A DNA stretch of 51,245 nucleotides, from the NCBI RefSeq assembly GCF_000379805.1, contig NZ_KB903533.1, positions 28,350-79,594 on the forward strand, read 5' to 3'. Shown piece by piece: positions 25,781 to 33,539 of the stretch. Numbering within the stretch: the first letter of the stretch is position 1; the number at the start of each line of letters is the position of its first letter. The notes beneath the pieces were generated by a model. It worked only from the letters and a program-made list of their open reading frames with translations. It was not told where the DNA came from and searched no databases. Position numbers and translations under genes: made by a program. This stretch comes from Lewinella cohaerens DSM 23179 (GTDB taxonomy: Bacteria > Bacteroidota > Bacteroidia > Chitinophagales > Saprospiraceae).

Positions 25781-26254
25781 ATGAAATCTATTCTAATTAT
25801 CCCAGCAATTGCCGTTTTAATGATAATGAGTGCATGTAATAACGACAATCAGGGCCGTTCTGATAGCGAACAGCATAATGAAATGGACACTAATGAAAGT
25901 GAACATAAAACTACAACTATGCTTCCCCCACATTCGATGGATGTTGGAGGAAGTACTAACGACAATTTAGCAGGTCGCCAAGTGATAGCGCAGCAAGTAT
26001 GTATGGTCAATGATACTTATATGGGTAAAGACCAGATCGCTGTCCCTGTGAATGGAAAAACTTACTATGGCTGTTGTCAGATGTGTGTTACTACCCTTAA
26101 TGAACAGGAAAGTTCCCGCCAGGCTTCAGATCCGTTGACTGGAGAGGAGGTGGACAAGGCGGAAGCAATCATTGCTGTGCTCAATCAAGATGGTTCTGTT
26201 GGTTATTTCAAAAATGAAACCAACTATCAGAACTATGCTAACAAAAACGAATGA
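25781..26254 (+). CDS. MlpB-like lipoprotein with YHS/TRASH-like Cys motif
   Basis: 157 residues. Lipobox at Cys19 (MIMSAC), an acidic, His-containing linker, then a domain with QVCMVNDTYMG and KTYYGCCQMCVTTLN, a Cys arrangement seen in YHS/TRASH-type metal-binding proteins. Bacteroidota proteins of this type are annotated as MlpB. They are thought to bind heavy metals in the periplasm; direct evidence is not known to me. It lies after the gap terminator and before the SHOCT protein. Confidence 0.72.
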   Translation: MKSILIIPAIAVLMIMSACNNDNQGRSDSEQHNEMDTNESEHKTTTMLPPHSMDVGGSTNDNLAGRQVIAQQVCMVNDTYMGKDQIAVPVNGKTYYGCCQMCVTTLNEQESSRQASDPLTGEEVDKAEAIIAVLNQDGSVGYFKNETNYQNYANKNE

Positions 26255-26320
26255 TCATAATCATTAAAAATTAAAGTGACAAAGCACAAATAATTATTTG
26301 TTTATTCAAAATCAATCATT

Positions 26321-26548
26321 ATGCATTTTTACGAAGGATATCATTTGGGAGGTATGCACCTCGTCTGGTGGCTTATTTGGATCATAGTCCTTGTCTGGAT
26401 TTTTGCTACGCCTTGGGACATACCTGGGCAGCGAAAGCAGAAAGATGGACCTTTTGAAATTTTACAAAAAAGATACGCTGGTGGATCCATCTCTAAGGAA
26501 GAATATGAAGAGCGGAAGGCTATTTTGGAAAGAGATGGTGCGCTGTAG
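26321..26548 (+). CDS. SHOCT-domain small membrane protein
   Basis: 75 residues. One membrane helix (about 12-28, LVWWLIWIIVLVWIF), then a SHOCT domain at the C-terminus (FEILQKRYAGGSISKEEYEE). SHOCT domains are short helical oligomerisation modules common in metal operons of many bacteria. The specific role is unknown. Confidence 0.75.
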   Translation: MHFYEGYHLGGMHLVWWLIWIIVLVWIFATPWDIPGQRKQKDGPFEILQKRYAGGSISKEEYEERKAILERDGAL

Positions 26549-26647
26549 CCCGTTTGATGACTTTCACTAATGTACTAATCATCCTTATCCCTGGCGCGGA
26601 GTAGGAAAGGCAGAGAAAGGTTTTGTTAGAGCAAAAAACAATTGGTC

Positions 26648-26914
26648 ATGGAAACATCAGAAATAAAGAACAGGCCCTTTCAGGCAAAAGAAGATAAGGA
26701 AAGACTCTTCCAGGCGCTGGAGGACGACGAACAACTATTCAAAGAGGCCCTCGAAGTGATGCTGACACTGGTCGTTTCTGACCCGAAGCTGACCGTCGAT
26801 GTGGCCGACCTGATTGAATCCGATTTTAGGAACATATACCTGGCTATTATGAAAAAAATAGCCAGGGAAAACAGCAACGATAAATCAATGAGCTGTTGCA
26901 GTGATATTACTTGA
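26648..26914 (+). CDS. hypothetical acidic protein with Cys pair at C-terminus
   Basis: 88 residues from the ATG at 26648 (TTG at 26642 is an alternative). Very rich in Glu, Lys and Asp, mostly helical (about 10-75), ending SMSCCSDIT. I do not recognise a family. The base composition is richer in GC than the preceding genes, similar to the next block. It precedes the broken gap copy by 19 bp. Confidence 0.5.
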   Translation: METSEIKNRPFQAKEDKERLFQALEDDEQLFKEALEVMLTLVVSDPKLTVDVADLIESDFRNIYLAIMKKIARENSNDKSMSCCSDIT

Positions 26915-26933
26915 AAACTAATGAAATCAGATT

Positions 26934-27114
26934 ATGGAAATGATAAAAGTAGCAGTAAACGGATACGACCTCATTGGTGAATGGGTAGCGGACGCTGTCA
27001 TGCTCTACCCCACACGGAATTAACGTGCGTCAGTGATGTAGTCTAGAGAAAGTCAATAGCCAATTAGGCGACCGGAACTCTATTTTAAGCCCTAAACACG
27101 AGTTCCTCAAATAA
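26934..27114 (+). pseudogene. remnant of a second type II gap gene (both ends kept, middle deleted)
   Basis: ATG at 26934 opens MEMIKVAVNGYDLIGEW, clearly like the start of the intact gap (MNKIKVAVNGYGVIGKR). After a frame change the next bases encode TELTCVSDVV, matching MELVGVCDVV of the intact gene. Near the end, 27070-27114 encodes DRNSILSPKHEFLK, resembling the intact C-terminus (AQNSILKTNQSLGI). Only about 180 bp of a roughly 1 kb gene remain, so about 280 codons were lost. It is not functional. Confidence 0.75.
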
Positions 27115-27123
27115 TGAATCCAC

Positions 27124-27978
27124 ATGAGTAATAACCTTTTCATTACCAAAGCCTCTGGTGATACGGTGCCGTTTTCGGCAGAAAAACTCCGCCAATCGCT
27201 GCGTCGTGCAGGGGCAGAGAAGAAGGTGATAGATCGCATTCAAAAAGAAATAGAACTAAAGCTCTATCCAGGGATAAGGACTAAGGAAATTTACCGACAG
27301 GCATTTTCCTCGCTCAGGAAGGCCTCTACCCACTTAGCTGCCAAATATAAGTTGAAAAAAGCTCTTCAAGAGTTGGGGCCTACAGGTTTTCCTTTTGAAA
27401 AATATGTTAGCGAAATTTTAAAATATGATGGTTACAAAACAAAAGTTGGGCAAATTGTGCAGGGGCATTGCGTACAGCACGAGGTGGATGTCATCGCGAC
27501 CAAGGAGGATCAACATGTTATGGTTGAATGTAAATTCCACAGTGACCAAGTACGGAAGTGCGATGTCAAAATCCCCCTTTACATTCACTCCCGGTTTCTG
27601 GATGTAGAAAAAGCATGGGAGCAACGCCCTGGACATGGCCATAGATTCCACCAGGGATGGGTGGTGACCAATACCCGCTTTACAACGGATGCGATTCAAT
27701 ACGGGACTTGCGTCGGGCTGAACCTCGTCTCTTGGGATTTTCCAAAAAAAGGCAGCTTGAGGGAGCGGATTGATGGTTCAGGGCTACATCCTATCACTTG
27801 TCTCACTACCTTAACTAAAAAGGAAAAACAGATGCTGTTAGATAAAGGCATCGTACTCTGTAGAGAGCTTTGCCAAAATGAGCAGTTGTTAAAAGAAATT
27901 GATATACAGCCTGCACGGCAAAAAAAAGTAATGGAGGAAGCAGCGCTTATTTGTGAAACAAAAATCCACTCAAAATGA
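27124..27978 (+). CDS. ATP-cone domain fused to PD-(D/E)XK (Mrr-like) nuclease
   Basis: 284 residues. Residues about 4-85 are an ATP-cone, the nucleotide-binding regulatory domain of ribonucleotide reductases and NrdR. Residues about 88-215 are a restriction-endonuclease-like fold with Asp122 (HEVDVIA), Glu135 and Lys137 (MVECKFH), the PD-(D/E)XK catalytic set. The C-terminal 60 residues are helical. The combination suggests a nuclease whose activity follows ATP or dATP level (inference). It overlaps the next gene by 4 bases (ATGA), so the nuclease and the metallo-beta-lactamase nuclease are co-translated. It could act in defence, repair or DNA turnover. Confidence 0.82.
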   Translation: MSNNLFITKASGDTVPFSAEKLRQSLRRAGAEKKVIDRIQKEIELKLYPGIRTKEIYRQAFSSLRKASTHLAAKYKLKKALQELGPTGFPFEKYVSEILKYDGYKTKVGQIVQGHCVQHEVDVIATKEDQHVMVECKFHSDQVRKCDVKIPLYIHSRFLDVEKAWEQRPGHGHRFHQGWVVTNTRFTTDAIQYGTCVGLNLVSWDFPKKGSLRERIDGSGLHPITCLTTLTKKEKQMLLDKGIVLCRELCQNEQLLKEIDIQPARQKKVMEEAALICETKIHSK

Positions 27979-29354
27979 ATGATAATATTCAGATCCATTT
28001 TCTCGGTGCTGCAGGGACCGTAACTGGCTCCAAATACCTAATTGAGGTTTTGGGCAAAAAAATCATGGTGGATTGTGGCCTTTTCCAGGGGCTAAAAAAA
28101 CTACGGAATTTGAACTGGGATACCTTCCCGGTAAACGTGTCGGAGATAGATGCTGTTTTGCTTACTCACGCCCATCTCGACCATACGGGCTACCTGCCAC
28201 GATTGGTCAAATCAGGGTTTAAAGGCAAAATATACGGCACAGCCCCTACGCTCGACATCGCAGAAATCATCCTGCGGGACAGCGCTAAAATTCAAGAGGA
28301 AGAAGCGGCCCACGCTAATAAGTATGAATACTCAAAACATAAGCCAGCCAAGCCATTGTACAACCTAAAAGATGTGGACAGGACGCTCTCGCGGTTTGAG
28401 GAAGTGCAACTCGACCAATGGTTACCGTTTTTTGAAGGCATCAAGGTCAGGTATCAATACAACGGCCACATTCTCGGTGCTACTTTCATCGAAATGGATG
28501 CTGCTGGAAAGCGGTTGGTCTTTTCAGGTGATATCGGACGGGAAGAGGACTATTTGCTTTTTTCGCCGAAAAGGCCCGAGCGGGCTGACTTCCTGTTTAT
28601 CGAAAGCACCTATGGCGACCGCCTACACTCAGAGGGGGATATTGAACAGGAACTGCTCCAACACATCGAAGAAACTTATCAGGACGGTGGGACACTCATC
28701 ATCCCCAGTTTCGCTGTGGAACGCACCCAAACGCTGATGTATTTGCTTTGGAAACTACGTGAAAAAGGGCTAATGCCTAACATCCCCGTGTACATGGACA
28801 GCCCTATGGGGGCTAAAGTACTGGATGTGTTTCACCGCTCCGCTGCTTGGCACAAATTGCCGGAAGAAGATTGTAACAAAATGTGCGATTATATCCAAAC
28901 GGTCTCCAGTTTTCGGGAAACATGGGCAATCATTGATGACAAATCTCCAAAAATCGTGATCGCGGGCAGCGGCATGGTAACAGGAGGTCGGGTACTCACC
29001 TACTTGACCAAATATTTAGAGAGACCGGAAACCCGGTTGTTACTGGTAGGCTATCAGGCGGAAGGCACCCGTGGCAGACAATTGCAGGAAGGGGCCCACG
29101 AAGTGAAGATTTACGGAAAATACTATTCTGTCAGTGCCAAAATTGTGAGGATAAATGGGCTGTCGGCACATGCCGATCAGCGGGAGTTATTGAACTGGAT
29201 GGGCGGAATAAAGAATACACCCGAAAAGGTTTTCATCGTACATGGCGAAGCACATGCTGCGGATGTATTGCGAGTGAAAATCAAAGATGAATTTGGTTGG
29301 GATTGCATTGTGCCGGAGTTATATTCGATTGAAACAATTGAACTACAAGAGTAA
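27975..29354 (+). CDS. metallo-beta-lactamase/beta-CASP nuclease (CPSF73/RNase J-like)
   Basis: 459 residues. Metal ligands are in HAHLDHTGYLP (His65, His67, Asp69, His70), FSGDIGR and the later SAHADQRELL motif. The beta-CASP insertion is shown by FIESTYGDR, IPSFAVERTQ and SGMVTGGR, and the C-terminus is an RNA-metabolising (RMMBL) part. The family cuts RNA, and some members cut DNA, using two zinc ions. Bacterial members of this long type are found beside stress genes. It overlaps the ATP-cone nuclease gene and precedes the ATC hydrolase-like gene by 33 bp. Confidence 0.88.
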   Translation: MNDNIQIHFLGAAGTVTGSKYLIEVLGKKIMVDCGLFQGLKKLRNLNWDTFPVNVSEIDAVLLTHAHLDHTGYLPRLVKSGFKGKIYGTAPTLDIAEIILRDSAKIQEEEAAHANKYEYSKHKPAKPLYNLKDVDRTLSRFEEVQLDQWLPFFEGIKVRYQYNGHILGATFIEMDAAGKRLVFSGDIGREEDYLLFSPKRPERADFLFIESTYGDRLHSEGDIEQELLQHIEETYQDGGTLIIPSFAVERTQTLMYLLWKLREKGLMPNIPVYMDSPMGAKVLDVFHRSAAWHKLPEEDCNKMCDYIQTVSSFRETWAIIDDKSPKIVIAGSGMVTGGRVLTYLTKYLERPETRLLLVGYQAEGTRGRQLQEGAHEVKIYGKYYSVSAKIVRINGLSAHADQRELLNWMGGIKNTPEKVFIVHGEAHAADVLRVKIKDEFGWDCIVPELYSIETIELQE

Positions 29355-29387
29355 AAAAGCTTAGCGAGTAATCAATCAAAATAAACC

Positions 29388-30038
29388 ATGCTCATACACA
29401 ATCTAATAATTAAACTGGTGAAGCCTTTCATCAATTCATCAGCGCGAAAGGTTTTGGGGCGGCTTCTTGATAAAAGCACAGTTCAAACTTTGCTCAAAAA
29501 TGCTTGGGAGGAATATGGCATCTTAAAAAAAGAAGTACATCCTGAGCCAAACTTCGGAGCGAGAATCATGGTGGAATTGGCCGTGATTTCGGAAACGTTT
29601 TTCCGGCAGCTTGCTGGAAAAATGAGTGAACAGGAAGCCTACCGGATTTTCAACGAAATAGCCTGGGACATCTACTCGAAAATGGAAAAAACTACCTATC
29701 GGCTCACCGGGCTGACTTCCAAAAACAAGTACGACCACCTGCTAAAAGCCACCCGACTGTTCCGGACATTTCCTTTTTCCAGCCCGTCATATCAGTGGAA
29801 AGATTTACCCGCAGAGCCAGGTGTGGTTGCTTTTGATTGTGAGCGCTGCCCAGTAGCTAATTATTTCAAAAGTAAGGAAAATGCTGCACTGGGGTTTAAC
29901 ACTTGGTGCCAGTTGGATTACAAACTTGCAGAACTGTGGGGCGGCAACCTAAGGCTGACCAATACGATTGCAGGTGGGGCCGAGGTTTGCGATTTCAGAT
30001 GGAAGGTGGATGAAGATGAAAGAGAAAACAAAACATAG
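29388..30038 (+). CDS. L-2-amino-thiazoline-4-carboxylic acid hydrolase-like protein
   Basis: 216 residues, soluble, mostly helical in the first half. The C-terminal part has CERCPVANYF and GFNTWCQLDYKLAELWGG, ending with a CDFRW element typical of the ATC-hydrolase family (usually CxFRF). Characterised members open the thiazoline ring on the route to L-cysteine, but most bacterial homologues are not assayed. The link to cysteine supply would fit metal or thiol stress (inference). Its stop overlaps the decayed hydrolase fragment. Confidence 0.72.
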   Translation: MLIHNLIIKLVKPFINSSARKVLGRLLDKSTVQTLLKNAWEEYGILKKEVHPEPNFGARIMVELAVISETFFRQLAGKMSEQEAYRIFNEIAWDIYSKMEKTTYRLTGLTSKNKYDHLLKATRLFRTFPFSSPSYQWKDLPAEPGVVAFDCERCPVANYFKSKENAALGFNTWCQLDYKLAELWGGNLRLTNTIAGGAEVCDFRWKVDEDERENKT

Positions 30039-30156
30039 AGCGTATTGGAGGTTTTTGACCATCGGAATCGTTGAAAAACAACCAGATTGGTTTCAAAGGC
30101 TGACCATCTCAAAAAAAGTGGGAAAAGAAGGTAGTAACCCCAAGGTGAAAATATAA
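30034..30156 (+). pseudogene. remnant of an alpha/beta hydrolase gene
   Basis: Encodes HRAYWRFLTIGIVEKQPDWF followed by QRLTISKKVGKEG, which aligns with HSLGSILAIGLVGEHPDWF and QHLAI...GKEA of the intact hydrolase at 31572. DNA identity is high in the core (GATTGGTTTCAA shared). Only about 40 codons around the nucleophile elbow remain, and the catalytic Ser itself is replaced. It begins inside the end of the ATC-hydrolase gene and ends before the permease. Confidence 0.65.
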
Positions 30157-30178
30157 GCATCGTAGCTAAGTGGACAAA

Positions 30179-30838
30179 ATGGATAAATACAAAAAAAATA
30201 GTTTAAGTTTAACTGGAGCAGTGGCACTTGGCACCGGGGTCATGATAGGGGCCGGCATCTTTGCGTTGTTGGGGCAGGTGGCGGAGCTTGCAGGAACTTT
30301 GTTTCCTTTGGCCTTTTTAGTCGGGGCAGTCATCTCCGGTTTTAGTGCCTATTCCTATATAAAGTTATCCAATACTTACCCATCAGCGGGTGGCATTGCC
30401 ATGTACCTCAAAGAGGCCTATGGAAAAGGTACGATTACTGCAGCGGGAGCTCTTTTAATGGCTTTTTCAATGATTATTGGTGAAAGCTTGGTGGCCCGCA
30501 CATTTGGATCATATACCCTACAGCTTTTCGATGTAGGAGAAAATAGTATTTGGGTACCTGTTTTGGGTGTTTTATTATTGGTGGTTGCCTTTTTAATCAA
30601 TATTTCCGGTAATAAGGTGATTGGCCGCTCTTCTCAAGTGTTGGCAGTTATCAAAATTGGGGGACTTGCCATCTTCGCCCTTGGTGGTTTATGGGCAGCA
30701 GGTTTTTCATTTGGTGAAGCCTTGCCTTCTTCCATCTCCAGTGAACATACGGTATCCAGTTATATAGGGGCCTTGGCTTTTACCATCCTGGCTTATAAAG
30801 GTTTTACAACCATCACAAACAGTGGGGGGAGATTGTGA
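30179..30838 (+). CDS. amino acid permease (APC family), N-terminal part of frameshifted gene
   Basis: 219 residues from the ATG at 30179 (GTG at 30170 possible). Shows the APC signature GVMIGAGIFALLGQ in helix 1 and six or so membrane helices, then ITNSGG where related proteins continue GGEIVNPxKNVGRA. The frame breaks at a run of six G (30824-30829): with seven G the reading would be GGEIVNPNKNV and join the next ORF. Either a real one-base deletion, a phase-variable tract or a sequencing error. The intact protein would have about 435 residues and 12 helices and import amino acids. As written it is probably not functional. Confidence 0.8.
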   Translation: MDKYKKNSLSLTGAVALGTGVMIGAGIFALLGQVAELAGTLFPLAFLVGAVISGFSAYSYIKLSNTYPSAGGIAMYLKEAYGKGTITAAGALLMAFSMIIGESLVARTFGSYTLQLFDVGENSIWVPVLGVLLLVVAFLINISGNKVIGRSSQVLAVIKIGGLAIFALGGLWAAGFSFGEALPSSISSEHTVSSYIGALAFTILAYKGFTTITNSGGRL

Positions 30839-31482
30839 ATCCTAATAAAAATGTGGGACGAGCAATAATGATTTCGCTACTTCTGTGCACACTTGTGTAT
30901 GTATTGGTGGCTTTGGCGGTTTCAGTCAATTTATCAATCCCCGAGATTATAGCAGCCAAAGATTTTTCGCTCGCAGAAGCTTCCAAACCAGCATTTAGTA
31001 AATATGGATTGTGGTTTACGGTGGGTATTGCCATAGTAGCCACTATTTCGGGGGTTATTGCTAGCCTGTTTGCCGTTTCCAGAATGACAGCTATGCTTAC
31101 GGAAATAAACCTTATCCCACATAAACATTTTGGAATGCCTGGTCGATTACAAAAGCACATGCTCGTTTATACCGTGGTTATAGCTATTATACTCACCGCA
31201 TTTTTCGATCTAAGCCGGATTGCTTCGCTTGGAGCTATTTTTTACCTAACGATGGACGTAATACTCCAATGGGGGGTATTAAAAAATCTTAGAAAAAAAG
31301 TTAAAGCCAATATCTTAATTGTTACCACTGCTATTTTACTCGACTTAGTGGTATTGGGTGCATTTGTTTGGATAAAAGCCTCCAGTGATCCTTTGGTAAT
31401 AGTAGTTTCCACAGTACTTATGGTTTTAGTTTTTGTTGGAGAAAGGTGGTTTTTACAATGGGAAACAAACGAGAAGAGTTAA
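30835..31482 (+). CDS. amino acid permease (APC family), C-terminal part of frameshifted gene
   Basis: 215 residues from a GTG that is really the inner Val of EIVNPNKNVGRA. It contains the remaining membrane helices, with SRMTAMLTE and FDLSRIASLGAIF typical of helices 8-10 of APC transporters. The frame is offset by one base from the N-terminal part at the G-run at 30824-30829. It has no start signal of its own, so it is almost certainly part of the same gene. See the first half for function. Confidence 0.75.
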   Translation: MNPNKNVGRAIMISLLLCTLVYVLVALAVSVNLSIPEIIAAKDFSLAEASKPAFSKYGLWFTVGIAIVATISGVIASLFAVSRMTAMLTEINLIPHKHFGMPGRLQKHMLVYTVVIAIILTAFFDLSRIASLGAIFYLTMDVILQWGVLKNLRKKVKANILIVTTAILLDLVVLGAFVWIKASSDPLVIVVSTVLMVLVFVGERWFLQWETNEKS

Positions 31483-31571
31483 AATGGAGTCAGCGAACCG
31501 ATGAAAGCGGTCAGGTTTTCTGACAAAATCAACAAGCGCTCTTCCAATCAAAATGAGCTGAATTGAAAAAG

Positions 31572-32459
31572 ATGATTTTATTAATGTTTTTAACCATCAT
31601 AATTGCCTTTGCAGGGGTCGGAGTACACGGCTACCTCAAAGGAGTCATGGCACAACCTTATGACTCAGAAAAAATGATGCTGAACTATGAGCGCATTGGC
31701 AATGGCCCGAAAAAGATGATTCTTCTGCATGGTTTGACAGGTTCATTGAAATATTGGAAAGCTGGATTGGGTGAATTACCTGATTATAGTTCTTATTCAT
31801 TATTGCTTGTTGACTTATTAGGTTTTGGGGATTCCCCAAAACCTAATAGCAAATATGACCTTAAAGAGCATTTGGGGGCTATAGAAAAAGTGATAAAACA
31901 AGAGGGCTTTGATGATGGCGATGTCATGGTCGTAGGACATTCACTCGGCTCAATTTTGGCCATCGGACTTGTTGGGGAACACCCTGATTGGTTTCAACAT
32001 CTGGCCATCATTGGGCTTCCTAGTTATAGCGGAAAAGAAGCTATAAAAACCAAATTGGGCAAGGCTTCCCTCTTCGATGGCGTGAGTGTGGATTCCAGGT
32101 ATAAATTCGTTTGCTTTTTCCATCCACTGTACATGACGGAGTGGTTTCGGCCAAATAATATCCCGAAGGATATTTTTAGAGACGCCGGCAAACACACTTG
32201 GGTAAGTTATTACCGCACACTGGATAATGTCATTATAGATACTGATTTGCGGGAATTGGCTTCCCGAATCAAGGACAAGAAAATCCTGCTCATACATGGT
32301 GAAAACGACGCTGCCGCACCGATTGAAAACGTGGAGGTATTGCTTCCTATTTTCACCAACTCAAAATTTGAAAGGCTAACAAATGCTGACCACCATGTTT
32401 ATTTGGCGTCCCCAGCGAAGGTCTGGGCTTTGATTAATGATTTTGAAAAAGTACATTAA
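31572..32459 (+). CDS. alpha/beta hydrolase with N-terminal membrane anchor
   Basis: 295 residues from the ATG at 31572 (TTG at 31563 gives three more). An N-terminal hydrophobic helix anchors or exports it. The catalytic triad is seen: nucleophile Ser124 in VVGHSLGS, Asp246 in HGENDAAAP, and His274 in NADHHVYL; the oxyanion strand is LLHGLTGSLKYW. The substrate is unknown; esterases and lactonases share this fold. It is 3 bp before fbaB and starts the tight run of genes to 37494. A decayed copy of its core is at 30034. Confidence 0.82.
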   Translation: MILLMFLTIIIAFAGVGVHGYLKGVMAQPYDSEKMMLNYERIGNGPKKMILLHGLTGSLKYWKAGLGELPDYSSYSLLLVDLLGFGDSPKPNSKYDLKEHLGAIEKVIKQEGFDDGDVMVVGHSLGSILAIGLVGEHPDWFQHLAIIGLPSYSGKEAIKTKLGKASLFDGVSVDSRYKFVCFFHPLYMTEWFRPNNIPKDIFRDAGKHTWVSYYRTLDNVIIDTDLRELASRIKDKKILLIHGENDAAAPIENVEVLLPIFTNSKFERLTNADHHVYLASPAKVWALINDFEKVH

Positions 32460-32462
32460 AAT

Positions 32463-33524
32463 ATGACAACCATTCGAAAAATAACCGACCTGCTTGGCTC
32501 TGAGGCCTTATGGCTGCTTGAGCATCAATGCACCCTAATTTCAAAAGAATCACTGGAGCTTCCTGCCCCTGATTATTTGGAAAAAGTATTTATCAACAGT
32601 AACCGTAATCCTCAAGTACTGCGCAGTTTGGCGCAACTTTTTGGGCATGGAAATCTGGGTGACTCCGGCTATTTGAGTATACTGCCCGTTGACCAGGGGA
32701 TTGAACACAGCGCCGCTTTTTCTTTTTATAAAAACCCTGAATACTTCAAGCCAGGAAATATTGTTCGTCTGGCCATCGAAGCGGGCTGCAACGGCGTGGC
32801 TTCTACTTTTGGTGTGCTCGCTTTAAATGCTAGGAAATATGCCCACAAAATACCCTTCATTGTTAAAATTAATCATAACGAATTGCTCACCTATCCTAAT
32901 AAACATGATCAAGTAATCTTCGGTAAGGTGCGAGAAGCGTGGAATCTAGGTGCGATAGCTGTAGGGGCAACTATTTATTTTGGCTCAAAGGAAAGCAACC
33001 GTCAATTACAGGAGATTGCAGAAGCATTTGCTCAAGCCCATGAATTGGGTATGGCGACTATTCTGTGGTGTTATACCCGTAATGATGCTTTCAAAACGGA
33101 GGAGCAGGATTATCACTCCGCCGCTGATTTGACTGGTCAGGCCAATCATCTTGGCGTCACCATCCAAGCCGATATCATCAAGCAGAAATTGCCTTCTACT
33201 AATTACGGTTTCCGAGATATTCAATTCGGAAAATATAGCAAGGAAATGTACGAAGCCCTTACCACTGACCATCCGATTGACCTCTGCCGTCTTCAGGTCG
33301 CCAACTGCTACATGGGGCAGATTGGGCTGATAAATTCCGGAGGTGGTTCAGAGGGCGGTTCTGATTTAGCAGAAGCAGTAAAGACTGCCGTTATTAACAA
33401 ACGGGCAGGGGGTATGGGCCTCATCCTTGGTAGAAAAGCATTTCAGCGACCGATGAAGGAAGGCGTTGAAATCATCCAGCATGTCCAACAAGTGTATCTG
33501 GAAAAGGAAATTACCATTGCCTGA
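32463..33524 (+). CDS. fbaB: class I fructose-bisphosphate aldolase, DhnA/FbaB type
   Basis: 353 residues, strongly like E. coli FbaB from end to end ([34 protein letters not shown], NAxNCYMGQ-type region, [12 protein letters not shown]). The Schiff-base lysine, Lys237 in E. coli, corresponds to Lys240 in ADIIKQK. It cleaves or makes fructose 1,6-bisphosphate from glyceraldehyde 3-phosphate and dihydroxyacetone phosphate. Placed 3 bp after the hydrolase and 15 bp before the phosphorylase, so it is in one operon with nucleotide enzymes. With the type II GAPDH upstream it forms a second set of lower-glycolysis enzymes. Confidence 0.93.
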   Translation: MTTIRKITDLLGSEALWLLEHQCTLISKESLELPAPDYLEKVFINSNRNPQVLRSLAQLFGHGNLGDSGYLSILPVDQGIEHSAAFSFYKNPEYFKPGNIVRLAIEAGCNGVASTFGVLALNARKYAHKIPFIVKINHNELLTYPNKHDQVIFGKVREAWNLGAIAVGATIYFGSKESNRQLQEIAEAFAQAHELGMATILWCYTRNDAFKTEEQDYHSAADLTGQANHLGVTIQADIIKQKLPSTNYGFRDIQFGKYSKEMYEALTTDHPIDLCRLQVANCYMGQIGLINSGGGSEGGSDLAEAVKTAVINKRAGGMGLILGRKAFQRPMKEGVEIIQHVQQVYLEKEITIA

Positions 33525-33539
33525 TTACAAAAAAAAGAA

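Noticed and set aside
30824-30835. programmed -1 frameshift in the permease
   Set aside because: The slippery heptamer does not fit the reading frame well; a single-base deletion or sequencing error is simpler.
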